In this document: piece after piece, positions 39,756-52,610 of the stretch
Position numbering within the stretch: the first letter of the stretch is position 1
How the letters are laid out: the number at the start of each line of letters is the position of its first letter
From: Xylocopa sonorina
Taxonomy: Eukaryota > Arthropoda > Insecta > Hymenoptera > Apidae
Assembly (NCBI RefSeq): GCF_050948175.1
Contig: NW_027490504.1
Span: forward strand, 106,306 to 170,305
Length of the DNA: 64,000 nucleotides
Reading direction: 5' to 3'
The notes under the pieces: generated by a model
What the model saw: the letters and a program-made list of their open reading frames with translations, nothing else
Told to the model about the DNA's origin: nothing
The model's database searches: none
Translations under genes and position numbers: made by a program

Positions 39756-42700
39756 AGTGAGTACGAGGTATACATATCACTCCATAATGAATATTATATC
39801 TTATCATGAAACATAGCAGTGAGATGCGACATCTCGCTTTAAGAAGCATTATTACTCTATTGCTACGATACGTAGACATCTGCAAACGCTATTTCCTAGC
39901 ATGAAAGTGTCGCATTTACATTCTTTTGATGTGAATACGAGATATACATGACACTTCGCAATGAATATTATATCTTATCATGAAACATAGGAATGAGGTG
40001 CTATATCGCGTTTTGAGAAGCATTAGAACTCTATTGCTAATATACGTAGACATCTGCAAACTCTATTTCCTAGCAACGAAATTTCGCACTTACATTTCAC
40101 TGAAGTGAATACGAGGTATACATAACATTACACAATGAATATTATATCTTATTACGAAACATAGAAATGAAATACGACATCTCGTTTTAAGAAGCATTAG
40201 TGCTCTATTGCTGTGATACGTAGACATCTGCAAACGCTATTTCCTAGCATGGAAGTGTCTTATTTACGTTCTTTTGACGTGAATAGGAGGTATACATGAC
40301 ACTCCACAATGAGTATTATATCTTATCACGGAACATAGAAATGAAATGAGGCATCTCGTTTTAAGAAGCATTAGAACTCTATTGCTACGATACGTAGACA
40401 TCTGCAAAGGCTATTAGCTAGCATGGAAGAGTCGCATTTACATTCTTTTGAAGTGAGTACGAGGTATACATATCACTCCATAATGAATATTATATCTTAT
40501 CATGAAACATACATGTGAGATGCGATATCGCGTTCTAAGAAGCATTAGAACTCTATTGCTACGATACGTAGACATCTGCAAAGGCTATTTCCTAGCATGG
40601 AAGTGTCTTATTTACGTTCTTTTGAAGTGAATACGAGGTATACATGACACTTCGCAATGAATATTATATCTTATCATGAAACATAGAAGTGAGATGCGAT
40701 ATCGCGTTCTAAGAAGCATTAGAACTCTATTGCTACGATACGTAGACATCTGCAAACGCTATTTCCGAGGATGGAAGGGTAGCATTTACATTCGTTTGAA
40801 GTGAATACGAGATATACATGACACTTCGCAATGAATATTATATCTTATCTTGAAACATAGGAAGGAGGTGCTATATCGCGTTTTGGGAAGCATTAGAACT
40901 CTATTGCTACGATATGTAGACATCTGCAAAGGCTATTCCCTAGCATGGAAGGGTCGCATTTACATTCTTTTGAAGTGAGTACGATGTATACATATTACTC
41001 CATAATGAATATTATATCTTATCATGAAACATAGCAGTGAGATGCGATATCGCGTTTTAAGGAGCATTAGAAGTCTATTGCTACGATACGTAGACATCTG
41101 CAAACGCTACTTCCTAGCATGGAAGTGTCGCATTTACATTCTTTTGATGTGAATACGATATATACATGACACTTCGCAATGAATATTATATCTTATCATG
41201 AAACATAGGAAGGAGGTGCTATATCGCGTTTTGAGAAGCATTAGAACTCTTTTGCTGTGATACGTAGACATCTGCAAACAATATTTTCTAGCAAGGAAGT
41301 GTCGCATTTACATTCTTGTGAAGTGAAATCGAGGTATACATGACACTTCGCAATGAATATTATATCTTATCATGAAACATAGAGGTGAGATGCGATATCG
41401 CGTTCTAGGAAGCATTAGAACTCTAGTGCTACGATACGTAGACATCTGCAAACGCTATTTCCTAGGATGGAAGGGTCGCATTTACATTCTTTTGAAGTGA
41501 GTACGAGGTATACATGACACTTCGCAATGAATATTATATCTTATCATGAAACATAGGAAGGAGGTGCTATATCGCGTTTTGAGAAGCATTAGAACTCTAT
41601 TGCTACGATACTTAGACATCTGCAAAGGCTATTGCCTAGCATGGAAGGGTCGCATTTACATTCTTTTGAAGTGAGTACGATGTATACATATCAGTCCATA
41701 ATGAATATTATATCTTATCATGAAACATAGCAGTGAGGTGCGATATCGCGTTGTAAGAAGCATTAGAACTCAATTGTTGCGATACCTAGACATCTGCAAA
41801 CGCTATTTCCTAGCATGGAAGTATCGCATTTACATCCATTTGAAGTGAATACGAGGTATACATGACACTTCGCAATGAATATTATACCTTGTCATGAAAC
41901 ATAGAAGAGAGATGCGATATCGCGTTTTAGGAAGCATTGGAACTCTATTGCTGCGATACGTAGACATCTGCAAACGCTATTTCCTAGCATGGAAGTGTCG
42001 CATATACATTCTTTTGATGTGAATACGAGATATACATGACACTTCGCAATGAATATTATATCTTATCATGAAACATAGGAATGAGGTGCTATATCGCGTT
42101 TTGAGAAGCATTAGAACTCTATTGCTAATATACGTAGACATCTGCAAACTCTATTTCCTAGCAACGAAATTTCGCACTTACATTTCACTGAAGTGAATAC
42201 GAGGTATACATAACATTACACAATGAATATTATATCTTATTACGAAACATAGAAATGAAATACGACATCTCGTTTTAAGAAGCATTAGTGCTCTATTGCT
42301 GTGATACGTAGACATCTGCAAACGCTATTTCCTAGCATGGAAGTGTCTCATTTACATTCATTTGAAGTGAATACGAGGTATACATGACACTTCGCAATGA
42401 ATATTATACCTTATCATGAAACATAGAAATGAAATACGACATCTCGTTTTAAGAAGCATTAGTACTCTATTGCTGTGATACGTAGACATCTGCAAACGCT
42501 ATTTCCTAGCATGGAAGTGTCGCATTTACATTCATTTGAAGTGAATACGAGGTATACATGACACTTCGCAATGAATATTATACCTTATCATGAAACATAG
42601 AAGGGAGATGCGATATCGCGTTTTAGGAAGCATTGGAACTCTATTGCTGCGATACGTAGACATCTGCAAACGCTATTTCCTAGCATGGAAGTGTCGCATT

Positions 42701-43075
42701 TACATTCTTTTGATGTGAATACGAGATATACATGACACTTCGCTATGAATATTATATCTTATCTTGAAACATAGGAAGGAGGTGCTATATCGCGTTTTGG
42801 GAAGCATTAGAACTATATTGCTACGATATGTAGACATCTGCAAAGGCTATTCCCTAGCATGGAAGGGTCGCATTTACATTCTTTTGAAGTGAGTACGATG
42901 TATACATATTACTCCATAATGAATATTATATCTTATCATGAAACATAGCAGTGAGATGCGATATCGCGTTTTAAGGAGCATTAGAACTCTATTGCTACGA
43001 TACGTAGACATCTGCAAACGCTACTTCCTAGCATGGAAGTGTCGCATTTACATTCTTTTGAAGTGAATACGAGGT
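39756..43075 (+). repeat. Island of left-array (subfamily 1) monomers inside the central array
   Basis: About 19 consecutive monomers match 7.45-11.65 kb almost base for base, including private variants (GGCTATTAGCTAGC at 40,411; TCCGAGGATGGAAGGG at 40,764; GGAAGGAGGTGC at 40,858 and 42,772). The offset is 31,253 bp up to about 41.67 kb and 31,427 bp after, because one 174-bp monomer (41,676-41,850) is extra here. Both flanks are the TTTAAGTAGC subfamily. Confidence 0.8.
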
Positions 43076-43379
43076 ATACATGACACTTCGCAATGAATAT
43101 TATATCTTATCCCGAAACATTTAAATGAGATGCGATATCGCGATTTAAGTAGCATTAGAACTCTATTGCTACGATACGTAGACATCTGCAAACGCTATTT
43201 CCTAGGATGGAAGTGTCGCACTTACATTCTTTTGAAGTGAATACGAGGTACACGTGACACTTCGCAATGAATATTATATCTTATCATGAATCATAGAAGT
43301 GTGATGCGATATCGCGTTTTAAGAAGCATTAGAACTCTATTGCCTCGATGCGTAGACATCTGCAGACGCTATTTCCTAG

Positions 43380-46300
43380 CAAGCAATAGTCGCATTTACA
43401 TTCTTTTGAAGTGAATACGAGGTATACATGACACATCGCAATGAATATTATATCTTATCACGAAATATAGAAATGAGATGCGATATCGAGGTTTAAGTAG
43501 CATTAGAACTCTATTGCTACGATACGTAGCCATCTGAATACGCTATTTCCCAGAAAGGAAGTGTCGCATTTACATTCGTTTGGAGTGTAGTACGAGGTAT
43601 ACATGACACTTCGCAATGAATATTATATCTTATCATGAAGCATAGAAATGAGATGCGATATCGCGTTTTGAGAAGCACTACAACTCTATTGCTACGATAC
43701 GTAGGCATCTGCAAACGCTATTTCCTAGCAAGGAATAGTCGCATTTACATTCTTTTGAAGTAAATACGAGGTATACAGGACACTTCGAAATGAATATTAT
43801 AACTTATCACGAAACATAGAAATGAGATGCGATATCGCGATATAAGAAGCATTAGAATTCTATTGCTACAATACGTAGTCAACTGCAAACGCTATTTCCA
43901 AGCAAGCAATAGTCGCATTTACATTCTTTTGAAGTGAATACGAGGTATACATGACACTTCGCAATGAATATTATATCTTATCCCGAAACATATAAATGAG
44001 ATGCGATATCGCGATTTAAGTAGCATTAGAACTCTATTGCTACGATACGTAGACATCTGCAAAAGCTATTTCCTAGGATGGAAGTGTCGCACTAACATTC
44101 TTTTGAAGTGAATACGAGGTATACGTGACACTTCGCAATGAATATTATATCTTATCATGAATCATAGAAGTGTGATGCGATATCGCGTTTTAAGAAGCAT
44201 TAGAACTCCATTGCCTCGATGCGTGGACATCTGCAGACGCCTTTTCCCAGCAAGGAATTGTCGCATTTACATTCGTTTGGATTGAATAGGAGGTATACAT
44301 GACACTTCGCAATGGATATTGTATCTTATCATGAAACATATAAATGAGATGCGATATCGCGATTTAAGTAGCATTAGAACTCTATTGCCTCGACGCGTAG
44401 ACATCTGCAGACGCTATTTCCTAGCAAGCAATAGTCGCATTTACATTCTTTTGAAGTGAATACGAGGTATACATGACACATCGCAATGAATATTATATCT
44501 TATCACGAAATATAGAAATGAGATGCGATATCAAGGTTTAAGTAGCATTAGAACTCTATTGCTACGATACGTAGCCATCTGAATACGCTATTTCCCAGAA
44601 AGGAAGTGTCGCATTTACATTCGCTTGGAGTGTAGTACGAGGTATACATGACACTTCGCAATGAATATTATATCTTATCATGAAACATAGAAGTGTGGTC
44701 CGATATCGCGTTTTAAGAAGCATTAGAACTCTATGGCCTCGATGCGGAGACATCTGCAAACGCTATTTCCTAGCAGGGAAGCGTCGCACTTACATTCTTT
44801 TGAAGTGAATACAAGGTATACATGACACTTCACAATGGATATTATATCTTATCATGAAACATGGAAATGAGATGCGATATCGCGATATAAGAAGCATTAG
44901 ATCTCTATTGCTACGATACGTAGACATGTGCAAACTCTATTTCCTAGCAAGAAAGTGTCGCATTTACATTTTTTTGAAGTGAATACGAGGTGACACTTCG
45001 CAATGAATATTATATCTTATCATGAAACATAGAAGTGAGGTGCGATATTGCGTTTTAAGAAGCATTAGAACTCTATGGCCTCGATGCGGAGACATCTGCT
45101 AACGCTATTTCCTAGCATGGAAGTGTCGCACTTACATTCTTTTGAAGTGAATACGAGGTATACATGACACTTCGCAATGAATATTATATCTTATCATGAA
45201 GCATAGATATGAGATGCGATATCGCGTTTTGAGAAGCACTACAACTCTATTGCTACGATACGTAGGCATCTGCAAACGCTATTTCCTAGCAAGGAACAGT
45301 CGCATTTACATTCTTAGGAAGTAAATACGAGGTATACATGACACATCGCAATGAATATTATATCTTATCACGAAATATAGAAATGAGATGCGATATCAAG
45401 GTTTAAGTAGCATTAGAACTCTATTGCTACGATACGTAGCCATCTGAATACGCTATTTCCCAGAAAGGAAGTGTCGCATTTACATTCGTTTGGAGTGTAG
45501 TACGAGGTATACATGACACTTCGCAATGAATATTATATCTTATCATGAAGCATAGAAATGAGATGCGATATCGCGTTTTGAGAAGCATAAGGAGTATATT
45601 GCTACGATACGCAGACATATGCAAACGCTATTTCCTAGCAAGGAAGTGTCGCATTTACATTCTTTTGAAGTGAATACGAGGTATACATGACAAATCGCAA
45701 TGAATATTATATCTTATCATGAAACATAGATGTGAGGTGCGATATCGCGTTTTAATTAGTATTAGAAAACCATTGCTACGATACGTAGACATCTGCAAAC
45801 GCTATTTACTAGCATGGAAGTTTCGCATTTACATTCTTTTGAAGTGAATACGAGTTATACATGGCACTTCGCAATGAATATTATATCTTGTCCCGAAACA
45901 TAGTAATGAGATGCGATATCCCGTTTTAAGAAGCATAAGATATATATTGCTACGATACGCAGACATATGCAAACGCTATTTCCTAGCAAGGAAGTGTCGC
46001 ATTTACATTCTTTTGGAGTGAGTACGAGCTATACATGACACTTCGCAATGAATATTATATCTTATCATGAAACATAGATGTGTGATGCGATGTCGCGTTT
46101 TAAGCAGTATTAGAACACTATTGCTACGATACGTAGACATCTGCAAACGCTATTTCCTAGCATGGAAGTTTCGCATTTACATTCTTTTGAAGTGAATACG
46201 AGTTATACATGGCACTTCGCAATGAATATTATATCTTGTCCCGAAACATAGTAATGAGATGCGATATCCCGTTTTAAGAAGCATAAGAAATATATTGCTA

Positions 46301-48570
46301 CGATACGCAGACATATGCAAACGCTATTTCCTAGCAAGGAAGTGTCGCATTTACATTCTTTTGAAGTGAATACGAGGTATACATGACAAATCGCAATGAA
46401 TATTATATCTTATCATGAAACATAGATGTGAGATGCGATGTCGCGTTTTAAGCAGTATTAGAACACCATTGCTACGATACGTAGACATCTGAAAACGCTA
46501 TTTCCTAGCATGGAAGTTTCGCATTTACATTCTCTTGAAGTGAATACGAGGTATACATGACAAATCGTAATGAATATTATATCTTATCATGAAACATAGA
46601 TGTGAGATGCGATGTCGCGTTTTAAGCAGTATTAGAACACCATTGCTACGATACGTGGACATCTGCAAACGCTATTTCCTAGCATGGAAGTTTCGCATTT
46701 ACATTCTTTTGAAGTGAATACGAGTTATACATGGCACTTCGCAATGAATATTATATCATATCATGAAAAAGAGAAATGGGATTCGACATCTCGTTTTAAG
46801 AAGAACTAGAACTCTATTGTTTCGATGCATAGACATCTGGAAACGCTACTTCTTAGCAAGGAAGTCTCGCATTTACATTCTTTTGCAGGAAAACATGGCA
46901 CTTCGCAATGAATATTATATCTTGTCCCGAAACATAGTAATGAGATGCGGTATCCCGTTTTAAGAAGCATAAGAAATATATTGCTACGATACGCAGACAT
47001 ATGCAAACGCTATTTCCTAGCAAGGAAGTGTCGCATTTACATTCTTTTGAAGTGAATACGAGGTACACATGGCACTTCGCAATGAATATTATATCATATC
47101 ATGAAAAAGAGAACTGGGACTCGACATCTCGTTTTAAGAAGCACTAGAACTCTATTGTTTCGATGCATAGACATCTGGAAACGCTACTTCCTAGCAAGGA
47201 AGTCTCGCATTTACATTCTTTTGGAGTGAGTACGAGCTATACATGACACTTCGCAATGAATATTATATCTTATCATGAAACATAGATGTGTGATGCGATG
47301 TCGCGTTTTAAGCAGTATAAGAACACCATTGCTACGATACGTAGACATCTGCAAACGCTATTTCCTAGCATGGAAGTTTCGCATTTACATTCTTTTGAAG
47401 TGAATACGAGTTATACATGGCACTTCGCAATGAATATTATATCTTGTCCCGAAACATAGTAATGAGATGCGATATCCCGTTTTAAGATGCATAAGATATA
47501 TATTGCTACGATACGCAGACATATGCAAACGCTATTTCCTAGCAAGGAAGTGTCGCATTTACATTCTTCTGGAGTGAGTACGAGCTATACATGACACTTC
47601 GCAATGAATATTATATCTTATCATGAAACATAGATGTGTGATGCGATGTCGCGTTTTAAGCAGTATTAGAACACCATTGCTACGATACGTAGACATCTGC
47701 AAACGCTATTTCCTAGCATGGAAGTTTCGCATTTACATTCTTTTGAAGTGAATACGAGTTATACATGGCACTTCGCAATGAATATTATATCTTGTCCCGA
47801 AACATAGTAATGAGATGCGATATCCCGTTTTAAGATGCATAAGATATATATTGCTACGATACGCAGACATATGCAAACGCTATTTCCTAGCAAGGAAGTG
47901 TCGCATTTACATTCTTCTGGAGTGAGTACGAGCTATACATGACACTTCGCAATGAATATTATATCTTATCATGAAACATAGATGTGTGATGCGATGTCGC
48001 GTTTTAAGCAGTATTAGAACACCATTGCTACGATACGTAGACATCTGCAAACGCTATTTCCTAGCATGGAAGTTTCGCATTTACATTCTTTTGAAGTGAA
48101 TACGAGTTATACATGGCACTTCGCAATGAATATTATATCTTGTCCCGAAACATAGTAATGAGATGCGATATCCCGTTTTAAGAAGCATAAGGAATATATT
48201 GCCTCGACGCGTAGACATCTGCAGACGCTATTTCCTAGCAAGCAATAGTCGCATTTACATTCTTTTGAAGTGAATACGAGGTATACATGACACATCGCAA
48301 TGAATATTATATCTTATCACGAAATATAGAAATGAGATGCGATATCAAGGTTTAAGTAGCATTAGAACTCTATTGCTACGATACGTAGCCATGTGAATAC
48401 GCTATTTCCCAGAAAGGAAGTGTCGCATTTACATTCGCTTGGAGTGTAGTACGAGGTATACATGACAAATCGCAATGAATATTATATCTTATCATGAAAC
48501 ATAGATGTGAGATGCGATGTCGCGTTTTAAGCAGTATTAGAACACCATTGCTACGATACGTAGACATCTG
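43380..48570 (+). repeat. Repeated marker block (four copies) in the uniform core
   Basis: The monomer with GTAGCCATCTGAATACGC and TTTCCCAGAAAGGAAG occurs near 43,530, 44,575, 45,440 and, with one change, 48,390. Steps are 1,045 bp (6 monomers + 1), 865 bp (5 monomers - 5) and about 2,950 bp. The open minus-strand frames ending RTTLQ.NVNATLPFWEIAY repeat with these blocks and are not genes. Confidence 0.75.
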
Positions 48571-49335
48571 CAAACGCTATTTCCTAGCATGGAAGTTTCG
48601 CATTTACATTCTTTTGAAGTGAATACGAGTTATACATGGCACTTCGCAATGAATATTATATCATATCATGAAAAAGAGAAATGGGATTCGACATCTCGTT
48701 TTAAGAAGAACTAGAACTCTATTGTTTCGATGCATAGACATCTGGAAACGCTACTTCTTAGCAAGGAAGTCTCGCATTTACATTCTTTTGCAGGAAAACA
48801 TGGCACTTCGCAATGAATATTATATCTTGTCCCGAAACATAGTAATGAGATGCGGTATCCCGTTTTAAGAAGCATAAGAAATATATTGCTACGATACGCA
48901 GACATATGCAAACGCTATTTCCTAGCAAGGAAGTGTCGCATTTACATTCTTTTGAAGTGAATACGAGGTACACATGGCACTTCGCAATGAATATTATATC
49001 ATATCATGAAAAAGAGAAATGGGACTCGACATCTCGTTTTAAGAAGCACTAGAACTCTATTGTTTCGATGCATAGACATCTGAAAACGCTACTTCCTAGC
49101 AAGGAAGTCTCGCATTTACATTCTTTTGGAGTGAGTACGAGCTATACATGACACTTCGCAATGAATATTATATCTTATCATGAAACATAGATGTGTGATG
49201 CGATGTCGCGTTTTAAGCAGTATTAGAACACCATTGCTACGATACGTAGATATCTGCAAACGCCATTTCCTAGCATGGAAGTTTCGCATTTACATTCTTT
49301 TGAAGTGAATACGAGTTATACATGGCACTTCGCAA
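46556..49335 (+). repeat. 1,905-bp higher-order repeat pair with diagnostic 10-bp deletion
   Basis: The 875-bp block 46,556-47,430 recurs at 48,461-49,335. Both contain the same shortened monomer, TTTTGCAGGAAAACATGGC, in which 10 bp are missing (46,881 and 48,786). The spacing 1,905 equals 11 x 174 minus the 10-bp deletion plus one base. Translations of the two copies are identical over 66-71 residues, so the duplication is recent. Confidence 0.85.
47223..48190 (+). repeat. 348-bp dimeric higher-order repeat, about three near-identical copies
   Basis: GGAGTGAGTACGAGC starts at 47,223, 47,571 and 47,919, a step of exactly 348 bp (2 x 174). Each unit pairs a TTTTAAGCAGTATTAGAACACC-type monomer with a CCCGTTTTAAGATGCATAAG-type monomer. 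Few differences are visible between units, so this is among the youngest parts of the array. Confidence 0.85.
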
Positions 49336-51774
49336 TGAGTATTATATCTTATCATGTAACATAGAAATGAGATGCGATATCGCGTTTTAAAAAGTGTCAG
49401 AACTCTATTTCTACGATACAAAGACATCTGCAAACGCTATTTCTTAGCAAGGAAGTGTCGCATTTGCATGCATTTGAAGTGAATACGAGGTGTACATGAC
49501 TCTTCGCAATGAATATTATACCTTATCATGAAACATAGAAATGAGATGCGGCTTGTCGTATTCAGAAGCATTAGAAATCTATTCCTTCCATACGTAGACA
49601 TCTGGAATCGCTAATTCCTAGCAAGCAAGTGTCGCAGTTACATTCTTTTGATGTGAATACGAGGTATACATGACATTTCGCAATGAATATTATATCTTAT
49701 CATGAATCATAGAAATGATATTCGATTTCGCGTCTATAGAAGCATTAGAACTCTATTGCTTCGATACGTGGACATTTGGAAACGTAATTTCCTAGAAAGG
49801 AAGTGTCGCATTTACATTCATTTGAAGTGTAGACGAGGAATACATACCACTTGGCAATGAATATTGTATCTTATCATGAAACATAGAAATGAGATGCGAT
49901 ATCTCGTTCTAAGAAGCATAATAAATATATTCCTAGCAAGGTTGTGTCGCATTTGCACTCATTTGAAGTGTAGACGAGGTATACATGACACTTCGCAATG
50001 AATATTATATCTTAACATGAAACATAGAAGTGAGATGCTATTTGTCGTTTTCTGAAGCATTAGAACACTATTGCTTCGAAACGTAGACTTCTGCAAGCGC
50101 TAATTCCTAGCAGGGAAGTGTCTCATTGACATTCATTTGGAGTGTATGTGAGGTATACATAACATTGCACAATGAATATTATATCTTATCATGAAACGTA
50201 GAAATCAGATGTGATATCTCATTCTAAGAAGCATTAGAGCTCTATTGCTTCCATACGCAGACATCTGCAAACGCTACTTCCTAGCAAGGAAGTGTCGCAT
50301 TTACATTCATTTGAAGTGCAGACGAGGTATACATAACACTTCGTAATCAATATTATATCTTATCATGAAACATAGAAATGATATGCGATATCGCGTCTTA
50401 AGAAGCATTAGAACCATATTGCTTCGATACGCAGACATCTCGAAACGCATTTCCTATGCAACGAAGTCTGACATTTACATTCTTTAGATGTGTGGACGAG
50501 GTATACATAACACTACGCAATGAATATCATATCTTATCATGAAACATGGAAATGAGATGCGATATCGCGATATAAGAAGCATTAGAACTCTATTGCTTCG
50601 ATACCTAGACATCTGCAAACGCTACTTCCTTGCAAGGAAGTGTCGCATTTACATTCATTTGAGGTGTATCCGAGGTATACATAACAATTCGCAATGAATA
50701 TCATATCTTATCATGAAACATAGGAATGAGATATGATATCCCGTTTCAAGAAGTATTGTAACTCCATTGCTACGATACGTAAACATCTGCAAAAGCTACT
50801 TCCTAGGAGGGAAGTGTCACATTTACATTCTTTTGAAGTGAATACGAGGTATACATATCACTCCACAACGAATATTATATCTTATCATGAAACATAGAAA
50901 TGAGATGCGATATCGCGTTTTAAGAAGCATTAGAACTCTATTGCTTGGATACGTATACATGTGCAAGCGCTATTTCCTAGCAAGAAAGTGTCGCATTTAC
51001 ATTCTTTTGAAGTGAATACGAGGTATACATGACACTTCGCAATGAATATTATATCTTATCATGAAACATTGGAATGAGATGCAATATCGCGGTTTAAGAA
51101 GAGTCAGAACTCTATTGCCCCGATACGTAGACATATGCAAATGCTATTTCTTATAGAAAGGGAGTGTCGCATTTACATTAATATGAAGTGTATGCGAGGT
51201 ATAAGTGACACTTCGCCGCCGAGTATACCTGTCTCGCTCGTACCGGGCACCAGTGTCTCACTCGCACCACCGAGTATACCTGTCTCGCCCGCACCAAGGA
51301 CGGGCAGCCCTATCTCCCTCGCACCGAGGATTCCGTCCTGCAGGAAGACGTAGCCGCAGCCCATCACCTGAATGGGGTCTTTTCCAATTCCGGGAACAGG
51401 ATCTGATAGAACCTATATATTACTTCTAAGCTAGGACATACATACCATATCATGACGCATATATAAGAATTCCTAGATCTAAGTTACACTAAGTAAGATG
51501 CGTCCGGCCAGCGGCATGCGCTGCTAGCCCCACCACGAGCCGCGGGTCCCCACTCGCTAGACCGCGCGCTCTCCGCCTCGAGACGCGAGTCCCCCACTCG
51601 CGGGACCGCGATCTCCCTACCACGACCGTCCGCGACCGTAGCGCCCCGCGAACCGAGGTGGTCAGAGACGCGTCTCCAGAGCACACACTCTGACTCGAGA
51701 TCTCCTACCGAGGAGTCGAAACCTCTAGTTCTAGATCGTTAGCCACCTCAATGTGGGGATCAGGCATCGTATTT

Positions 51775-51912
51775 CTATTTCCATTTTAACTTAGTCTTAG
51801 ACTTAGAATAATTCCAGTTCTTGTATACTTTAAACCTAGAATATATTTTGTTTTTACTATTACTATATCCAAGTACAAGTTCTTTTAGCAAGTCTACTAT
51901 TTCCACTTCCAT
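51775..51912 (-). other. 45-residue frame in element A2
   Basis: A small lysine-rich frame starts at the ATG complementary to 51,910-51,912 and stops at 51,775. Its first ~30 residues match the A1 frame from 21,763 with four or five changes. It has no recognised domain, and its length is too short to judge coding potential. Confidence 0.2.
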
Positions 51913-52104
51913 TAATTTTATCAAGTGTTTATAATACTAGTTCTACTTTTAACATTACATTTAACTACGAATTCTTCCACGGGTTCTTCCATACAACTGG
52001 GGTTGATCTTCATCAAATTGAAGGAGTATAGAAATCGGCTTTGTGACGTTGAGACCGCCGCTTATCCTTCAGATATTAGTCGAAGGTACAGAAAAACCTG
52101 GTGA

Positions 52105-52452
52105 ATGAATCGTGCTTCCGGTTTGCGAAGAACGCGACGTGCGAGTAGGAAGAATTTCATACGATCACTTGTGCGTGAATATTTCTCGTATACCAGCGAC
52201 CTGCATTCGCACCAGCCCAGAAGCCGCTTTCCGAAGCGACTGTCGACGCTTCCGATCCAGACACCACGACGCATTACGCCGATTCTGCCACATTCAGCAT
52301 CATCGCTGAATTCCGACGGCCGTTCTCCTCCTCGCTGGCGACTGATCGAGATTTCCGTAGCAGCCAACAGAACGAAATCCGCTACGATCCCAGCGAAAGA
52401 TCCTCCACGCCGTTTCGACGTACAAATCGAGAGAGAAGTCGTCGAAAGGTAG
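52105..52452 (+). other. Open frame antisense to element A, kept in both copies
   Basis: A 115-residue plus-strand frame here and a 119-residue minus-strand frame at 21,204-21,563 share one reading frame, with many conserved residues (for example RWRLIEISVAANRTKS). It is arginine- and serine-rich with no motif I know. It lies antisense to the LTR-like start of A. An open frame in CpG-rich DNA is the simpler explanation; a codon-level substitution test would be needed to argue otherwise. Confidence 0.2.
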
Positions 52453-52610
52453 GGTCATTCGCTTATTATCGCGAATGTTTTCGCTAGTGTCGCGTCAGCC
52501 GAAATTGTCGGACCCGGTCTTAACGCATTCCCGCGGACCGAATTACCGAAAAATAGGCAAGTGTCGTAAAGCCTCCGGAGCAACGGAAAATAGTTTCACC
52601 GAACGTTATA

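Larger units (their letters stand above)
30226..51216 (+). repeat. 174-bp satellite array, central block, plus orientation (~120 monomers)
   Basis: The monomer and orientation match the left block, but most monomers belong to other subfamilies, marked by TTTAAGTAGC, GCCTCGACGCGTAGAC, GATGCGGAGACATC and GCAAGCAATAGTCGC. The first kilobase (30.2-31.1 kb) and the last (49.3-51.2 kb) are strongly diverged and carry GTGTAGACGAGG-type variants. The 44-49 kb part is highly uniform. Old edges around a young core are expected where unequal exchange homogenises a satellite. All open frames within are satellite translations. Confidence 0.96.
51217..52610 (-). mobile_element. Element A copy 2: inverted LTR-retrotransposon-like relic
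   Basis: This is the reverse complement of A1. Its left end (TATAACGTTCGGTG, plus-sense of the element) joins satellite GAGG at the same base as A1's TGTCACGTCCGGCG; several differences are C/T or G/A at CpG, as expected for methylation decay. The neighbouring monomer also shares private variants with the one beside A1 (GATATGGCG, TTCAAGAAG, GTAGATATCTGCAAACCTTA). At the other end it is about 140 bp shorter than A1 and abuts satellite CACTTCGC. It keeps about 150 bp (51,660-51,812) that A1 has lost. Confidence 0.65.
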
